Below are positions 44,787 through 58,173 of a DNA stretch of 64,000 nt, piece after piece. A program made the position numbers and the translations under genes. The DNA is from Siphonodentalium dalli (taxonomy: Eukaryota > Mollusca > Scaphopoda > Gadilida > Siphonodentaliidae), in contig CP136061.1 in assembly GCA_032622095.1 (NCBI GenBank), positions 190,098,369-190,162,368 on the forward strand, given 5' to 3'. The stretch's first letter is position 1; every line of letters starts with the position of its first letter. The notes under the pieces were generated by a model. It ran no database searches. It was not told where the DNA came from and worked only from the letters and a program-made list of their open reading frames with translations.

Positions 44787-46370
44787 ACATACCCCCCCCC
44801 AATACAATATCCCTTTTCAGATGTGTCAACTCCCACCGATTCAAATCAGGTCGAATAGGAGCAACAAACAGTTAATAAAGTAGTGTGTCCATATAATTGT
44901 TTAACAATACGTTATTACACGTCTGAAATCGATGAACTTATAGCGGCGCGTGCCCGTTTGGCGTATGCGTAAATTTATTGTATATACAATGGTAGTCCAA
45001 ACCTCACCCCTGGCAGGTGGCATGAACTATATATTCGCTCTTTTTGTATCACATTCATAATCTTGCCATTTCATATCTATTGTTGTTTTTTTTTGTTATT
45101 ATTGGGAAGGGCAGCCAGTGTATAAATCATTTTGTACTTTTCTTGAAATACCATTGAAAAATGGTGATGAGAAATAAACGCATTTGTATTGGTAAACCAA
45201 GAGACACATGCGAAATGGGCGAAATGTATGGGCAGCCATTCGGTCGGAAATTACATGAAATAAAAGTTAATGGTGGTTTGTGAAAACAACTACAATCTAT
45301 TTCAAAACAATAGTCTCCATTTTCAAACCAATGGTCGTTCTTTGATTCAATAAGAGACAATTACGTGTTAACAGATATAGATTCACAATCAACGTTGACC
45401 GATGCAAAATTAATGTTCTATTTTAATTTAATAGTATTCATTGTTCAACTAATATCTAATAACAAACAATTAATACAGCTTTGCTCATATTCAGCAAACG
45501 TACATTCCGTTTCAATAGCCATATTTTCTCAATCAATAGACATATTTCAAACCAATAGACGATTTCTCACGATCAGTGATTATCGTTATCAAACTAATAG
45601 ACCTTATTGTAAAACTAATAACTCATGGTAAAACTAATAAATAAAACCGTAATTAACTTATTGTAAAACTAATAACCTATTGTAAAATTAATAGACCTTA
45701 TTGTAAAACTAATAACTTATTGTAAAACCTATATCTAAAACCGTCATTGACTTATTGTAAAACTAATAACTTATTGTAAAATTAATAGACCTTATTGTAA
45801 AACTAATAATCAATAGACATATTTTAAACCAATATACTATTTCCCACGATCAATGATTATCGTTATCAAACTAATATATAATAGCGGAATCAACTATTTC
45901 AGGTCAAACCAATGAGCTCATTTGAAATTAATGATTAAAACACAAACCTATAAGCAATTCCAAAATATATAATAGACTAGAAGGTGACCCGACTTCGTCC
46001 GGGCTTTGACCTTGAATTGTCTATTTTGAAGGCCAAGGTCAAGTAGGGTCACGATTTGACCCGTCCAAAACACTGCCCGAACAAAAGTACCCTACAAAAG
46101 TATCCGTCGAAATCCATCCGGTTTTACCCGATTTGACCTTGAATTGATCATTTTGAAGGTCAAGGTCAGGTCGGGGTCACGATTTTACCCGTCCAAAACA
46201 CCCAGTGGACAAAAGTAACCATATGTATAAAATTTCGTCGAAATACCATCAAAATTGGCGATTTGACCTTGAATTGACCCGATTTCAAGGTCAAGGTCAC
46301 GTCGCACGGGCAAATTAATATGCTTATGAGACTCCCCATACGAAAGTACCCCCACATACCAAGTTTCATC
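44787..46370. repeat. LINE-E 3' flank block, copy 2
   Basis: Matches 33925-35524 with few differences, including the TTATTGTAAAACTAATAAC-like minisatellite (about 45598-45815). No gene is seen. Confidence 0.7.
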
Positions 46371-48825
46371 GAAATCCCGTGATATTCGGGCGTTTGACCT
46401 TGAAATGAACCGATTTCAATGTCAATGTCACGTCGCACGGGCAAATTAATAGGTTTATGCCACTCCCCGGCCGAAAATACACCCACATACCAAGTTTTAT
46501 CGAACTACCGTGATATTCGGGCGTTTGACCTTGAAATTACCCGATTTCAAGGTCACATCGCACGGGCAAATTAATAGGCCCATGTCACTCCCCGGCCGAA
46601 AACACCCACACATACCAAGTTTCATCGAAATCGGCTTTGCCGTTTTTGAGTCCATCGATTACAGACAGACACACACACAGACACACACACAAATCTTCCA
46701 AAATATATAATAGACCAGAAGGTGACCCGACTTCGTCCGGGCTTTGACCTTGAATTGACCATTTTGAATGTCAAGGTCAGGTGGGGTCAAACACCAACAC
46801 CCCAAAAATGGTGGAAATCGGCCCAGCGGATACCGGGAAATCGGCCCAGTGGATACCGAGATACCCTATGCATCAAATTTCGTCCGTAAAAATCCGCCAG
46901 TTTAACCCGAATTGATTTCCACTCAAGTATATAAACGCGCCTCATATACACATGCTCATTAATTATCAAGTTTCAACGTAAAGATAAATTACCATCGGTG
47001 CCCGAGATATCGCCAAGACGTCTGAAACAGTCAAATGCATCGGCCGGTTAAGCGTTAACGTGATCTAACGTTATGACCTCTAACGACGTCATAGAAGTTA
47101 CGCATTGTTTTTATCCTGATGGAAGATAGTACCACTTCTTCTTGATAATTGAGGCAGATAACTAAAACGGATACATACGTATTATATATCGTTGGAAAGA
47201 GGAAACACGAAAGATTCTCACAGTGTCATTATTATGACTGGCATTTTATTATTCGCGCTGTTTCCAATCGATTTGTAAGCACCGAACTCAAATGAAAGTC
47301 CCGTAACACAGCGTAAAAACAGATTTGACCTCGGCACGTGAAAAGTTGACCTCGGATCTGAAAATCAATATGCCTATGTTACTCCCCGGCCGAATATACC
47401 CCCACATACCAAGTTTCATCGAAATCGGGTCGGCCGTTTTCGAGTTCATCGATTACAGACAGACAGATACACACACAGATCTTCCAAAATATATAATAGA
47501 CTAGAAGGTGACCCGACTTCGTCCGGGCGTTGACCTTGAATTGACCATTTTGAAGGTCAAGGTCAGGTGGGGTCAAACACCAACACCCCAAAAATGGTGG
47601 AAATCGGCCCAGCGGATACCGGGAAATCGGCCCAGTGGATACCGAGATACCATATGCATCAAATTTCGTCCGTAAAAATCCGCCAGTTTAACCCCATTTG
47701 ATTTCCACTCAAGTATATAAACGCGCCTCATATACACAACATCATTACTTATCAAGTTTCAACGTAAAGATAAATTACCATCGGTGCCCGAGATATCGCC
47801 AAGACGTCTGAAACAGTCAAATGCATCGGCCGGTTAAGCGTTAACGTGATCTAACGCTATGACCTCTAACGACGTCATAGAAGTTACGCATTGTTTTTAC
47901 CCTGATGGAAGATAGTACCACTTCTTCTTGATAATTGAGGCAGATAACTAAAACGGATACATACGCATTATATATCGTTGGAAAGAGGAAACACGAAAGA
48001 TTCTCACAGTGTCATTATTATGACTGGCATTTTATTATTCGCGCTGTTTCGAATCGATTTGTAAGCACCGAACTCAATGAAAGTCCCGTAACACAGCGTA
48101 AAAACAGATTTGACCTCGGCACGTGAAAAGTTGACCTCGGATCTGAAAATCAATAGGCCCATGTCACCCCCCGGCCGAAAATACCACCACATACCAAGTT
48201 TCATCGAAATCGGGTCGGCCGTTTTAGAGTTAATCGATTACACACAAACAAACAAACAGATCTTCCAAAATATATAATAGACTAGCCGATGAGCCCGACG
48301 TTGTCCGGGCTATTCAAAAACCAAATTTCAAGTCGATAGCTCCACCCGTTTCCGAGATCTCGTCTGCGCATGCGCGAAGCTGGCGTCGCACGGGCTCGGC
48401 GACCCGATAAAATTCGCGAAGTGGGCGTCGCACGGGCTCGCCAATACGACAACGTCGACCGCCTGGTCAAACTACACACACGTACCAAGTTTCGTCCCGA
48501 TCGCGCCACCCGTTTCCGAGATCTGGTCTGTGCATGCGCGAAGCTGGCGTCGCACGGACTCGGCGACCCGATACAATTCGTATCCGGGGCAAGATACATT
48601 CACATAGCAAATTTCAAGTCGATAGCTCCACCCGTTTCCGAGATCTCGTCTGCGCATGCGCTGCACGGGCGTCGCACGGACTCGCCAATACGACAACGAC
48701 GACCGCCTGGTCAAACTACACACACGTACCAAGTTTCGTCCCGATCGGTCGAGAATCGTAGATTTTTATAAATGACAGACAGACAGACAAACAGACAGAG
48801 GTCTTCAAAATATATATGAGATTCT
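45960..48825. repeat. Tandem array of 0.74-0.79-kb units with RTE-like tails
   Basis: Units start at CAAAATATATAATAGACTAG (about 45961, 46698, 47485 and 48267) and follow a CAGACAGACACACACA-type tail. Units two and three are nearly identical. The first unit contains 110-130-bp sub-repeats (TTTGACCTTGAATTGACCC ... CCACATACCAAGTTTCATCG). The last unit (48267-48825) is a different GC-richer family with CGTTTCCGAGATCTCGTCTG sub-repeats. The tail style and the CCAAGTTTCATCGAAATCGG phrase resemble 3' ends of RTE-type LINEs or their SINEs. That comparison is from memory. Confidence 0.65.
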
Positions 48826-49289
48826 GTAAACATACACAGAAGCACACCCGTGTGTTAATTCATGGCACAATTAAGTGCGACAGCATAAAGCCAAATATGA
48901 TCGCACTCAGGACATCGCATTGGATTTTGAAATCGTATCATTTACTACCATATGCATATACACCAAATGCATAATATTCATCACGATTTGAGATAACGAT
49001 AGAAACAATGTCACAGTGTCATACAGTTTATTTAACTTTTATAAAGTACATACTTTTAACAGATAACACAATGGCCATAACAATACAAACAAACAAACAA
49101 ACGAAAACATTGTTCAACAAAGAAGTGTGCATCAGCAATGACGTGAATGTTAACTGTGTTTTTGCAAAGTGTCTTCAGACACTTTCGCCTCAACCGACAT
49201 ATATACCATAAAACATATCATGGTAATACTTCTACGACAAAATTTGTTGCTTATTTGTATTAGGTAGGCAAAATAACAAAGTTCGGTTC
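48826..49289 (-). other. 3' UTR and flank of the second minus homeobox gene
   Basis: Homologous to the starts of array units A-C (10130-10610). A poly(A) signal for the minus strand (TTTATT on plus) lies at 49027-49032, about 260 bp after the stop codon. Nothing else is recognised. Confidence 0.5.
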
Positions 49290-51463
49290 TTAACAGTATG
49301 GTGGCAGCATATAGGGATACAACATCTGTGGTCTTGGTGCCAAGGAAACTGGCGACACAACTGGTCCATTCTGGAAGCCTTGGAAGGCACTCGGTGAATA
49401 CGGCAAGAATGGTCTAGGAACTGTAGCAGAAATCTGATATGGAGACATGTAATCAAACGGAGACAACATCGGCTGCACAAGCGGAAACTGACAGGAGACT
49501 GGTGACGTCGAGTTGTTTGTTGTATGCCGGGAAGACTTTGTACGTGCTCGCTTGTTCTGGAACCAGATCTGAAAATAAAAGTATATGGATTAATTAGAGC
49601 GTGCATGAGTAGGAAACGTTAACTGTTGCTTATAAATAAAATAAAATCGTATATAAATTATAAAAATAAAAATTATATTGCAAGTGATAGTAATTCAGTA
49701 TTTGGTTGAACATAGAAATCACTGTGATGGAGTTGACAGAAGGATTTTCGACATTTATGGCGAATATACGTTGATACAAGCTTTCGGTTATGGTGGTTGT
49801 ATGACGTAGATTTAACGTCAGTGAAGCCCCAAGTGTCAATATGGCATTATTAATACCGAAGTAGCAATGAAACCATTATTATGCTCTGAGTGCAACCCGC
49901 GTCAGATATTATGCCTTCGGGATGAGAAACTATAACTGCTAATATTTCTGGTTGCCGGTTGCATTTTATACAAAGAAAAACAAATGTGGTCCGCGTCTCC
50001 CCAACGTCGTGTTATTGTCTGAATTGTATCACGGAATTCACGTAGATTAGAGACGAATAGTTCATACCTTGATGTTCTTCTCTGGTATATCGAGCTCGCT
50101 GGCCAGTTGTTCTCGCTCGTCGTTGTCTGGGTAAGGGTTCGTGTAGAATGAATCGAGAAGCTTCGCCATCTGATCTGGAGAATAGTTGACTCGATTCTTT
50201 TTCTTGCTGGTTTTCTCTACGGATGATGTTGGTGTGGTGCTTCTTGATGGCGATGGTGAGCTGTCGGTGATGTCAGGTGAACTTCCGGTTGATGACACGT
50301 AACTGTCATCTGCATCAGCTGGTCGGACAAAATCACACCCTATAAAACCGACGCGCATCCCTGGAACAAAAAATACTGAGATCAGAATAATGGAATTACA
50401 TATTGTATATGTTCCCCGTCAAGTGGATATTTATTGATTCAGAGTTCCTGGTGGAGGTGGGTGCTTCAAATATCAGAAGATCAGTGAAACCTTTAGCTTT
50501 AGGTAATGGTGAGTCGTGCAGCCGCGTGTGCTATTTCGTATATTTGTGTTGGTGCTATATATTTACTCAGATGCAAGCTCCATATTGAGTTCATTCTATT
50601 ATTTATGATACCATTCATTACACATTACCCCCGCGCCCACATGTATGCTACAAGGTGAGAGCGCCCACATGTATGCCATAAGGTGAGACCTGGCATGGCA
50701 TTGTGCCATGCTACCTTAGTGGTCAGTTTATAACTGTTTTGGTTTCTCCGGTTTCAAAGTTGAATTATTCCATGGGCGCCAAATACATGCAGGCACAAAA
50801 ATTAACAGTTACTTGTTTTATGACTGATATAGTAATGGTGAAATACCTGGACTGTTGATAGGCGTGTGCGATCTTGTTGTTTTCAGACGGAAGGCATCTT
50901 CGAATGCTTTCACTTCGTCGCCAAATTTGTCGATGACATGTTGATCCTGAAAATAAAAATATTGTCTCGTTAGAGTATCGTAATGGTTAGCTATTGCAAG
51001 AAACTCTACTCTATGCTAACGCCCGTAGCCATAGAGAGATTCGTGACATGATCTACGCAATGGTAACTTACAGCCAAAGCAATGCACTCTAATTATGGGC
51101 TGAATTAAGAAGCTGGTAATGATGTATTTGTTCGCCGTACAATTGCGGACAGTAAATTCGGTTAACATCTGGTGCATATCTCGAAATATCATGAAATGAG
51201 GACGAGAAATTAAGTATTTGTATTTTTGTTTTCATGTGTGTGAACACACGGAACATTGTATAGTATACTAAAGTCTTGTTAGAAAAAAAGACGTATAGAA
51301 CACCTGTCTGTTTCTTGCGTTTGCAATATAGTGTTAGCATGTGTATTGATCGAGCACACCCTCACATACAAATACATACAGATATATAACTTACAGGTTC
51401 CTTCGTTTGTTTGTCGATCATATCCGACAATAGAGATGAAATACAGAAATTTCTGGAATTCAT
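49290..51463 (-). CDS. PRD-like homeobox protein, second minus-strand gene (246 aa)
   Basis: Four coding exons on the minus strand: 51463-51395, 50946-50847, 50360-50068 and 49568-49290. Every intron is GT-AG and phases are 0, 1 and 0. Exon 1 (MNSRNFCISSLLSDMIDKQ) has an eh1-like F-C-I-S-S-L-L motif. Exon 2 encodes DQHVIDKFGDEVKAFEDAF. A Ser/Thr/Pro linker precedes the homeodomain (about residues 106-165), which has R5, L16, F20, W48, F49, Q50, N51 and R53, with the intron between residues 46 and 47. The tail is Pro/Tyr/Phe-rich and ends YMLPPYC. GFIGCDFVRPADADDSYVSS aligns with ELISGDFARSAELDASYVSV of the plus gene, so they are paralogues. No disabling change is seen. Role: nuclear transcription regulator, probably a repressor. 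Confidence 0.85.
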
Positions 51464-51548
51464 GTTCGAATTATTTGTGCAAGAGAACTACCACAATGAT
51501 AACAAATTGACTCAGATTAAGTTTGCGAATGAAATCAGTGGTTGTCCC

Positions 51549-51640
51549 AGGGTATATATAGCAAAGTGTTTGTAAGAACATGACAGGAATGTTTTGAGTA
51601 ATGACCGTCACCGGCTTCGTCTTTAAAAACAACCAATCAG
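51549..51640 (-). promoter_or_regulatory. TATA and CCAAT-box promoter of the second minus homeobox gene
   Basis: TATATATA at 51553-51560 is 90 bp upstream of the ATG at 51463. CCAAT (plus strand) is at 51633-51637. Same spacing as copy 1. Confidence 0.4.
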
Positions 51641-51928
51641 TGCAATAATTGGCTGACATATTTCGTGCTGTAAGCAAGATCCGAACCACAGACATGAGAA
51701 GCGGTGTGTTCTTAGAAGCCAGGGTCGGGTGTTTACTTTGTAATTAAGTGTCATCATTACACGATTGAGTTTGACAATCACCTTCGAAGCAATTGGTGGA
51801 TGCGCTGTCTATACATCTGAATTATTATGTTATGTTATATTATTATATTATAATTATAGCGCATGCCATTGCTAAACAAATGGTGAAATTAATCCGGGTA
51901 GGCCTAATATCATAACACATGTATGTTC

Positions 51929-52091
51929 ATAAGGATTAACTGCCATGTGGACTGTTTAATGGAGATGTAACCGTGAGGTAAGTGGTCATAACTTGTGTAA
52001 AACCCGAAGGGATTTACATACAAGTTATGACCACTTACCTCACGGGGGTTACATCTCCATAAAAACAGTCCACATGACAGTTAATCCTTAT
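51929..52091. repeat. 163-bp hairpin in the divergent promoter region, copy 2
   Basis: Same sequence and fold as 30602-30764. I see no substitutions in the arms. Confidence 0.75.
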
Positions 52092-53557
52092 ATTTATATA
52101 CATTTAGCGAAAAAGCCACTTTTGTAAATGTATTTTAATCGAAAAGTGTATCGTGACAAAACCAGCCCAAAATAACCCATAGCACCCTTGGCAAAAGTTA
52201 ACAGGAACAATTTCTTTATATTGAAACCTGATTATTTATTAAGTCAATCCTGCGCGAGTCCAAATGGGCCCAAAACATTCCGCGTTTTTCTTTCCGATAT
52301 CTATGTCGCGTCGATCTAATTCTTGGGTTGCAGTTATGAACTGTTGCGCGTTCACCGAGAAATAATTGCAACTAGTCACGTGGGCGCCGACCAATCGGAA
52401 TGCTGGATTTAGTGATAATCACTCTTAGTATGTAAATATATATATGTAAGGTCTATAATGTTCAATTTGTGTGAACATTATTTATTTATCCCAAAGAATC
52501 ATTAGAGAATTTACAAAACATACATATATCTACGAGGAAGAAATTTGGGAGATAAGACGTGGATTTGACATCAAGCGCTTAAATGGAGCCATCTCATAAG
52601 AAAATAACATAATTTACATTGTAGGAAGATATAGATGTTCATTTCTCCACATTGAAGATATATATTTTAAGATAATACCATAATAATAAAGAGCGTTTTG
52701 TAGTTACAAATGTGCTTATATACTCTATGTTAGAACGCCGGGCGCTTATATGGAGCCATCACATCAGAAGAGAAGTATTTGCATAGTGGAAAGATAGAAC
52801 TATAGAGATCGGAAGGTGAAAGACAAAAGGTATGAAGAGGAAAATACCCACAGTATACATCGTTATCCACAGGTCTCTGTTAACAATTAACCATAACATA
52901 ATTTATCTCATATCTACTTGTTTTCTGACGAAATAATAAAAAATAGCACCTTGTTTGTGTTCAGATCCTCTACAAGCCATGCACAAACCACTTCTTTCAA
53001 CTATACTATTTCAGCTGCAACAATTAACGTACTATTAATTTAAATTTAATTTAATTTGTTTTGTATTTGGAATAAATACTGTTCACACCAATCTCTTTTA
53101 CTCCCAAATGTAAAAATTCACATTCCAAATTGCAGCCAAAATAGGAATAAATCAGAAAACATAGAATGAAAATCGTGTTCTTGAAATCTATTGTTTGGAA
53201 TACTTGGTATAGTGTCTTAAAATCCTTCAAGCTATGCATGGTGAGTGGGAAAATAAACAATAATTATTATTATTATAATTTTTTTTATTAAACGCATCTT
53301 AAATAAAAACAAATGCGGGTAGGAAATTTGTTATTTAATTCCTGACAGACAGAGCTCATATATGCCGAAAAGGTGTCGCTAACAGTTTATGGTAGTGAAA
53401 ACATAGGGCTTCGGTCCCTTCACTGAGACATGTCGGTCTTCTTGGTGTAACGTTCCAGCGGAATATGAGACAGGAACACGTTAGCGAACCAATGGTGACA
53501 CTTGTTTGTATAAGGCCGTCTGAAAGAACTGCTCAAATGGCTTCTGTCATATTCAGC

Positions 53558-53564
53558 TATATAA
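53558..53564 (+). promoter_or_regulatory. TATA-like box of the plus homeobox gene, copy 2
   Basis: TATATAA, 61 bp upstream of the ATG at 53625, in the same context as copy 1. Confidence 0.35.
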
Positions 53565-53624
53565 CCGCCACCAAATTGTCCAACCAGCATGAACCGTGAG
53601 TCATTATAACAATAGCGTGCCATC

Positions 53625-56600
53625 ATGAATTCTACTAGCTTCAGTATATCCAGTTTGTTTGCTGATATGATTGGAGGTTCGGTGGGCAGAAATGTGAGTT
53701 TATTTATGAAGTTTTGCGCATGCAGAATATGAAGTATTTCGCGAACATACCTTCAACTATTAATGTATCTCACATATCAATACTTACAAACAAAATCATA
53801 ATGAACTCGGTATAGAACAAAATTTATATAAACCGTTTATAATGAAATATAACCCGTGTCTATATGTATAGTTCTTTAAAACGTTTTTACATGACCTGAC
53901 ATTGGTGTCGCAATTTAAAAAGGAACACTACGGTCGCTTGCTTAATCACAAAAATACAATAACTAGATTACGTAGACATATCTAGGCTCCTGTATATGGA
54001 TATTATATTTTTCTTGTATGTTTACCCAATTAACAACAATCATTGGTGTATATAGAGTTGACATTATACACCACTGGCCTATCGAATCAGTCTATATACT
54101 ATTAAAATTAGAGACAATGAGCGAAACAATGCCATATATGGCCCATAAACGAAGTTCTATTGTATACCGGAGTATAGAAAGAGTTAACAACTTTAGTTGT
54201 TACAGTATTCGCTATCTATTATATTTGTTTGGAACTTCTGTCTGTCTGTCTGTTTGTGTCTTATAGACTCGAAAACTGCTAAACCGATCCGACTCGAATT
54301 TGGTATGTAGGCCTACTCTGATCCCGGGAACAATACGGGCGGGCCCAATTTAACATGCAACCGTTTCCTTGACATCGACATGGACCTCGCTCATATACGC
54401 ATGCTTCTGGACCTCGACCGATCCGACTCAAATTTGGTATGTAGCCTTATATCAAAGATGCGAACCATGAATCTCCCTTTAAAATGCGTTCTCGAACTCT
54501 ATCAAATATCGATTGTCCCGATATTGACTTATGGAGCAGAAGTTTTGGGTTTTGGGAACAACAATATTATACAGCGATTGGAATTATGGTTCCTTAAATA
54601 TATACTCAAAGCAAAACGGTCCACGCCAAATTCTATGATATACGGTGAACTTGGGATATTCCCAGTCACGATGAAAATCTAACATCAGATGTTGAATTAT
54701 TGGGTTCACTTAGTGAGCGGAAGTAGAAACAAGATCGCGTATACTCTATACTGGACACTGTGTAGTAGATACAACCAAAGGGACAGATATGTTAATAACA
54801 AATCCAAATGGATCAATTATATTTACTCGTTATTAAATGAACTTGGGCTCAGTGGCACATGGGCTACACACGCTCCCAATTCGAAATTGCATACAAACGA
54901 TTCTATTTTAATTTTTAAATTCCGTACTCGAAATCATCGCTTACCAATAGAAACAGGAGACTGGATGAACTTACCCGATGATGAAAAAAACTGCAAATTG
55001 TGCGACAAAGACGCACCAGGTAATGAACTACATACACTTCTTAATTGCGATGCCTTGAACGATTTAAGGCGAAACTATATAGCAAAATATTACTACACAC
55101 ACCCGAGTAACTGGAAATTAGCGCAACTATTTAACAACCCAAAAGCGAAGGTAATGCGTGGAATCTGCAAACTGATAACTCAAATAAACAAGCTGTACTA
55201 TAATAAATAATATAAACACAATGAATATATATGAAATGAACCATAAATGAATACCTCTCCACCCCCTCCCACCGTAAACATACCCCGCCAATACAATATC
55301 CATTTTCAGATGTGTCAACTCCCACCGATTCAAATCAGGTCGAATAGGAGCAACAAACAGTTAATAAAGTAGTGTGTCCATATAATTGTTTAACAATACG
55401 TTATTACACGTCTGAAATCGATGAACTTATAGCGGCGCGTGCCCGTTTGGCGTATGCGTAAATTTATTGTATATACAATGGTAGTCCAAACCTCACCCCT
55501 GGCAGGTGGCATGAACTATATATTCGCTCTTTTTGTATCACATTCATAATCTTGCCATTTCATATCTATTGTTGTTTTTTTTTGTTATTATTGGGAAGGG
55601 CAGCCAGTGTATAAATCATTTTGTACTTTTCTTGAAATACCATTGAAAAATGGTGATGAGAAATAAACGCATTTGTATTGGTAAACCAAGAGACACATGC
55701 GAAATGGGCGAAATGTATGGGCAGCCATTCGGTCGGAAATTACATGAAATAAAAGTTAATGGTGGTTTGTGAAAACAACTACAATCTATTTCAAAACAAT
55801 AGTCTCCATTTTCAAACCAATGGTCGTTCTTTGATTCAATAAGAGACAATTACGTGTTAACAGATATAGATTCACAATCAACGTTGACCGATGCAAAATT
55901 AATGTTCTATTTTAATTTAATAGTATTCATTGTTCAACTAATATCTAATAACAAACAATTAATACAGCTTTGCTCATATTCAGCAAACGTACATTCCGTT
56001 TCAATAGCCATATTTTCTCAATCAATAGACATATTTCAAACCAATAGACGATTTCTCACGATCAGTGATTATCGTTATCAAACTAATAGACCTTATTGTA
56101 AAACTAATAACTCATGGTAAAACTAATAAATAAAACCGTAATTAACTTATTGTAAAACTAATAACCTATTGTAAAATTAATAGACCTTATTGTAAAACTA
56201 ATAACTTATTGTAAAACCTATATCTAAAACCGTCATTAACTTATTGTAAAACTAATAACTTATTGTAAAATTAATAGACCTTATTGTAAAACTAATAATC
56301 AATAGACATATTTTAAACCAATATACTATTTCCCACGATCAATGATTATCGTTATCAAACTAATATATAATAGCGGAATCAACTATTTCAGGTCAAACCA
56401 ATGAGCTCATTTGAAATTAATGATTAAAACACAAACCTATAAGCAATTCCAAAATATATAATAGACTAGAAGGTGACCCGACTTCGTCCGGGCTTTGACC
56501 TTGAATTGTCTATTTTGAAGGCCAAGGTCAAGTAGGGTCACGATTTGACCCGTCCAAAACACTGCCCGAACAAAAGTACCCGACAAAAGTATCCGTCGAA

Positions 56601-58136
56601 ATCCATTCGGTTTTACCCGATTTGACCTTGAATTGATCATTTTGAAGGTCAAGGTCAGGTCGAGGTCACGATTTTACCCGTCCAAAACACCCAGTGGACA
56701 AAAGTAACCATATGTATAAAATTTCGTCGAAATACCATCAAAATTGGCGATTTGACCTTGAATTGACCCGATTTCAAGGTCAAGGTCACGTCGCACGGTC
56801 AAATTAATATGCTTATGAGACTCCCCATACGAAAGTACCCCCACATACCAAGTTTCATCGCGTATGCGTAAATTTATTGTATATACAATGGTAGTCCAAA
56901 CCTCACCACTGGCAGGTGGCATGAACTATATATTCGCTCTTTTTGTATCACATTCATAATCTTGCCATTTCATATCTATTGTTGTTTTGTTTTGTTATTA
57001 TTGGGAAGGGCAGCCAGTGTATAAATCATTTTGTACTTTTCTTGAAATACCATTGAAAAATGGTGATGAGAAATAAACGCATTTGTATTGGCTTACGTTG
57101 ATCCCGGGAACAATATGCATGGGCGGGTCCAATTTCACGTGCGACCTTGACCTCACTCTTATACGCTCATATATTTAGGCATGTTTCTGGACAAATATAT
57201 ATAAAAAATATTGTTAATGGCTAATTCGGACAGAAACTGCAAACAGTTTAAGAATCTTTAACTTTTTTATTGCAGAAATGCTTGTTGCTTGACGATTCCA
57301 TTGACGTGAATTCGATCTCCTTGGGCAACGTTAGCTTGACACTCGACAGCAGTCTTGGTAAGTTACAATCTGGATTTTCTTTAATAACCCACAAGTCAGT
57401 AATTGCACAGGCCGTCATTAAATGCATGCTATGAATATTGGCGGTTGAATTTTTAACGAAATGGAAAGCTTCCGACAGGAATACTAAGAAATGTTTGGAA
57501 CATTAGACGTTTTTATGTTGAATGCTCACCACAATTAATTCTTTGGGCATGAGTAATGTCTGGACCAATCAGAGTGTGATAAGCCCTAATCGATTTACTT
57601 CGTCCATTGATCGCAAATTACGCGACGTATTTATACAGAAGTGGTGGGAATCTATCTCGAAATATATATATATAAAATATTGTTAATGGCTAATTCGGAC
57701 AGAAATCAAGCAAGTTTGCATTTTATAGAATTATTAAGACACATTTCCAAAGAGAACATTACCTATCTCTGGACAACAACAGATTTGTACACAGCATTAT
57801 GATGTTCCGAACAAGAAATAACAAACTACCCGTTGAACAGGGCTCATGGTACAATGTTGACTACTCGGAACGGCAATGTACCCTCTGTAATTTAGAACTG
57901 GGCGATGAATACCACATTATACTTAAGTGCTCGCAAATTCACGAGTTGAGACTGAGATATATTCGCCCTTATTATTTTCGAAGACCAAACTCACATAAGT
58001 TACTGCAATTATTTAACTCCCGAAATGGAAAAACCGCAAGGAACCTGTCGATTTTTGTCGAAAAGGTCTTAGTCCTCTTGAGGCTAAGTAGCATCCATAA
58101 CACAAACCCCACTAACTGGACTACATTGATCAAATC

Positions 58137-58173
<37 letters not shown>

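Larger units (their letters stand above)
51464..53624. other. Divergent intergenic region between homeobox genes, copy 2
   Basis: Near-identical partner of 30137-32298, with the same hairpin and both core promoter motifs. No ORF is supported. Confidence 0.6.

Noticed and set aside
48282-48771. Overlapping frames on both strands with REAGVARARR-like text
   Set aside because: They are translations of GC-rich tandem sub-repeats; all frames are equally open and repetitive.
51078-51105. A 28-nt candidate exon in intron 1 of the second minus gene (CAG before, GTAAGT after)
   Set aside because: Its length breaks the reading frame and creates a stop. Joining exon 1 directly to exon 2 keeps phase 0, and both neighbours match the plus gene's exon plan.
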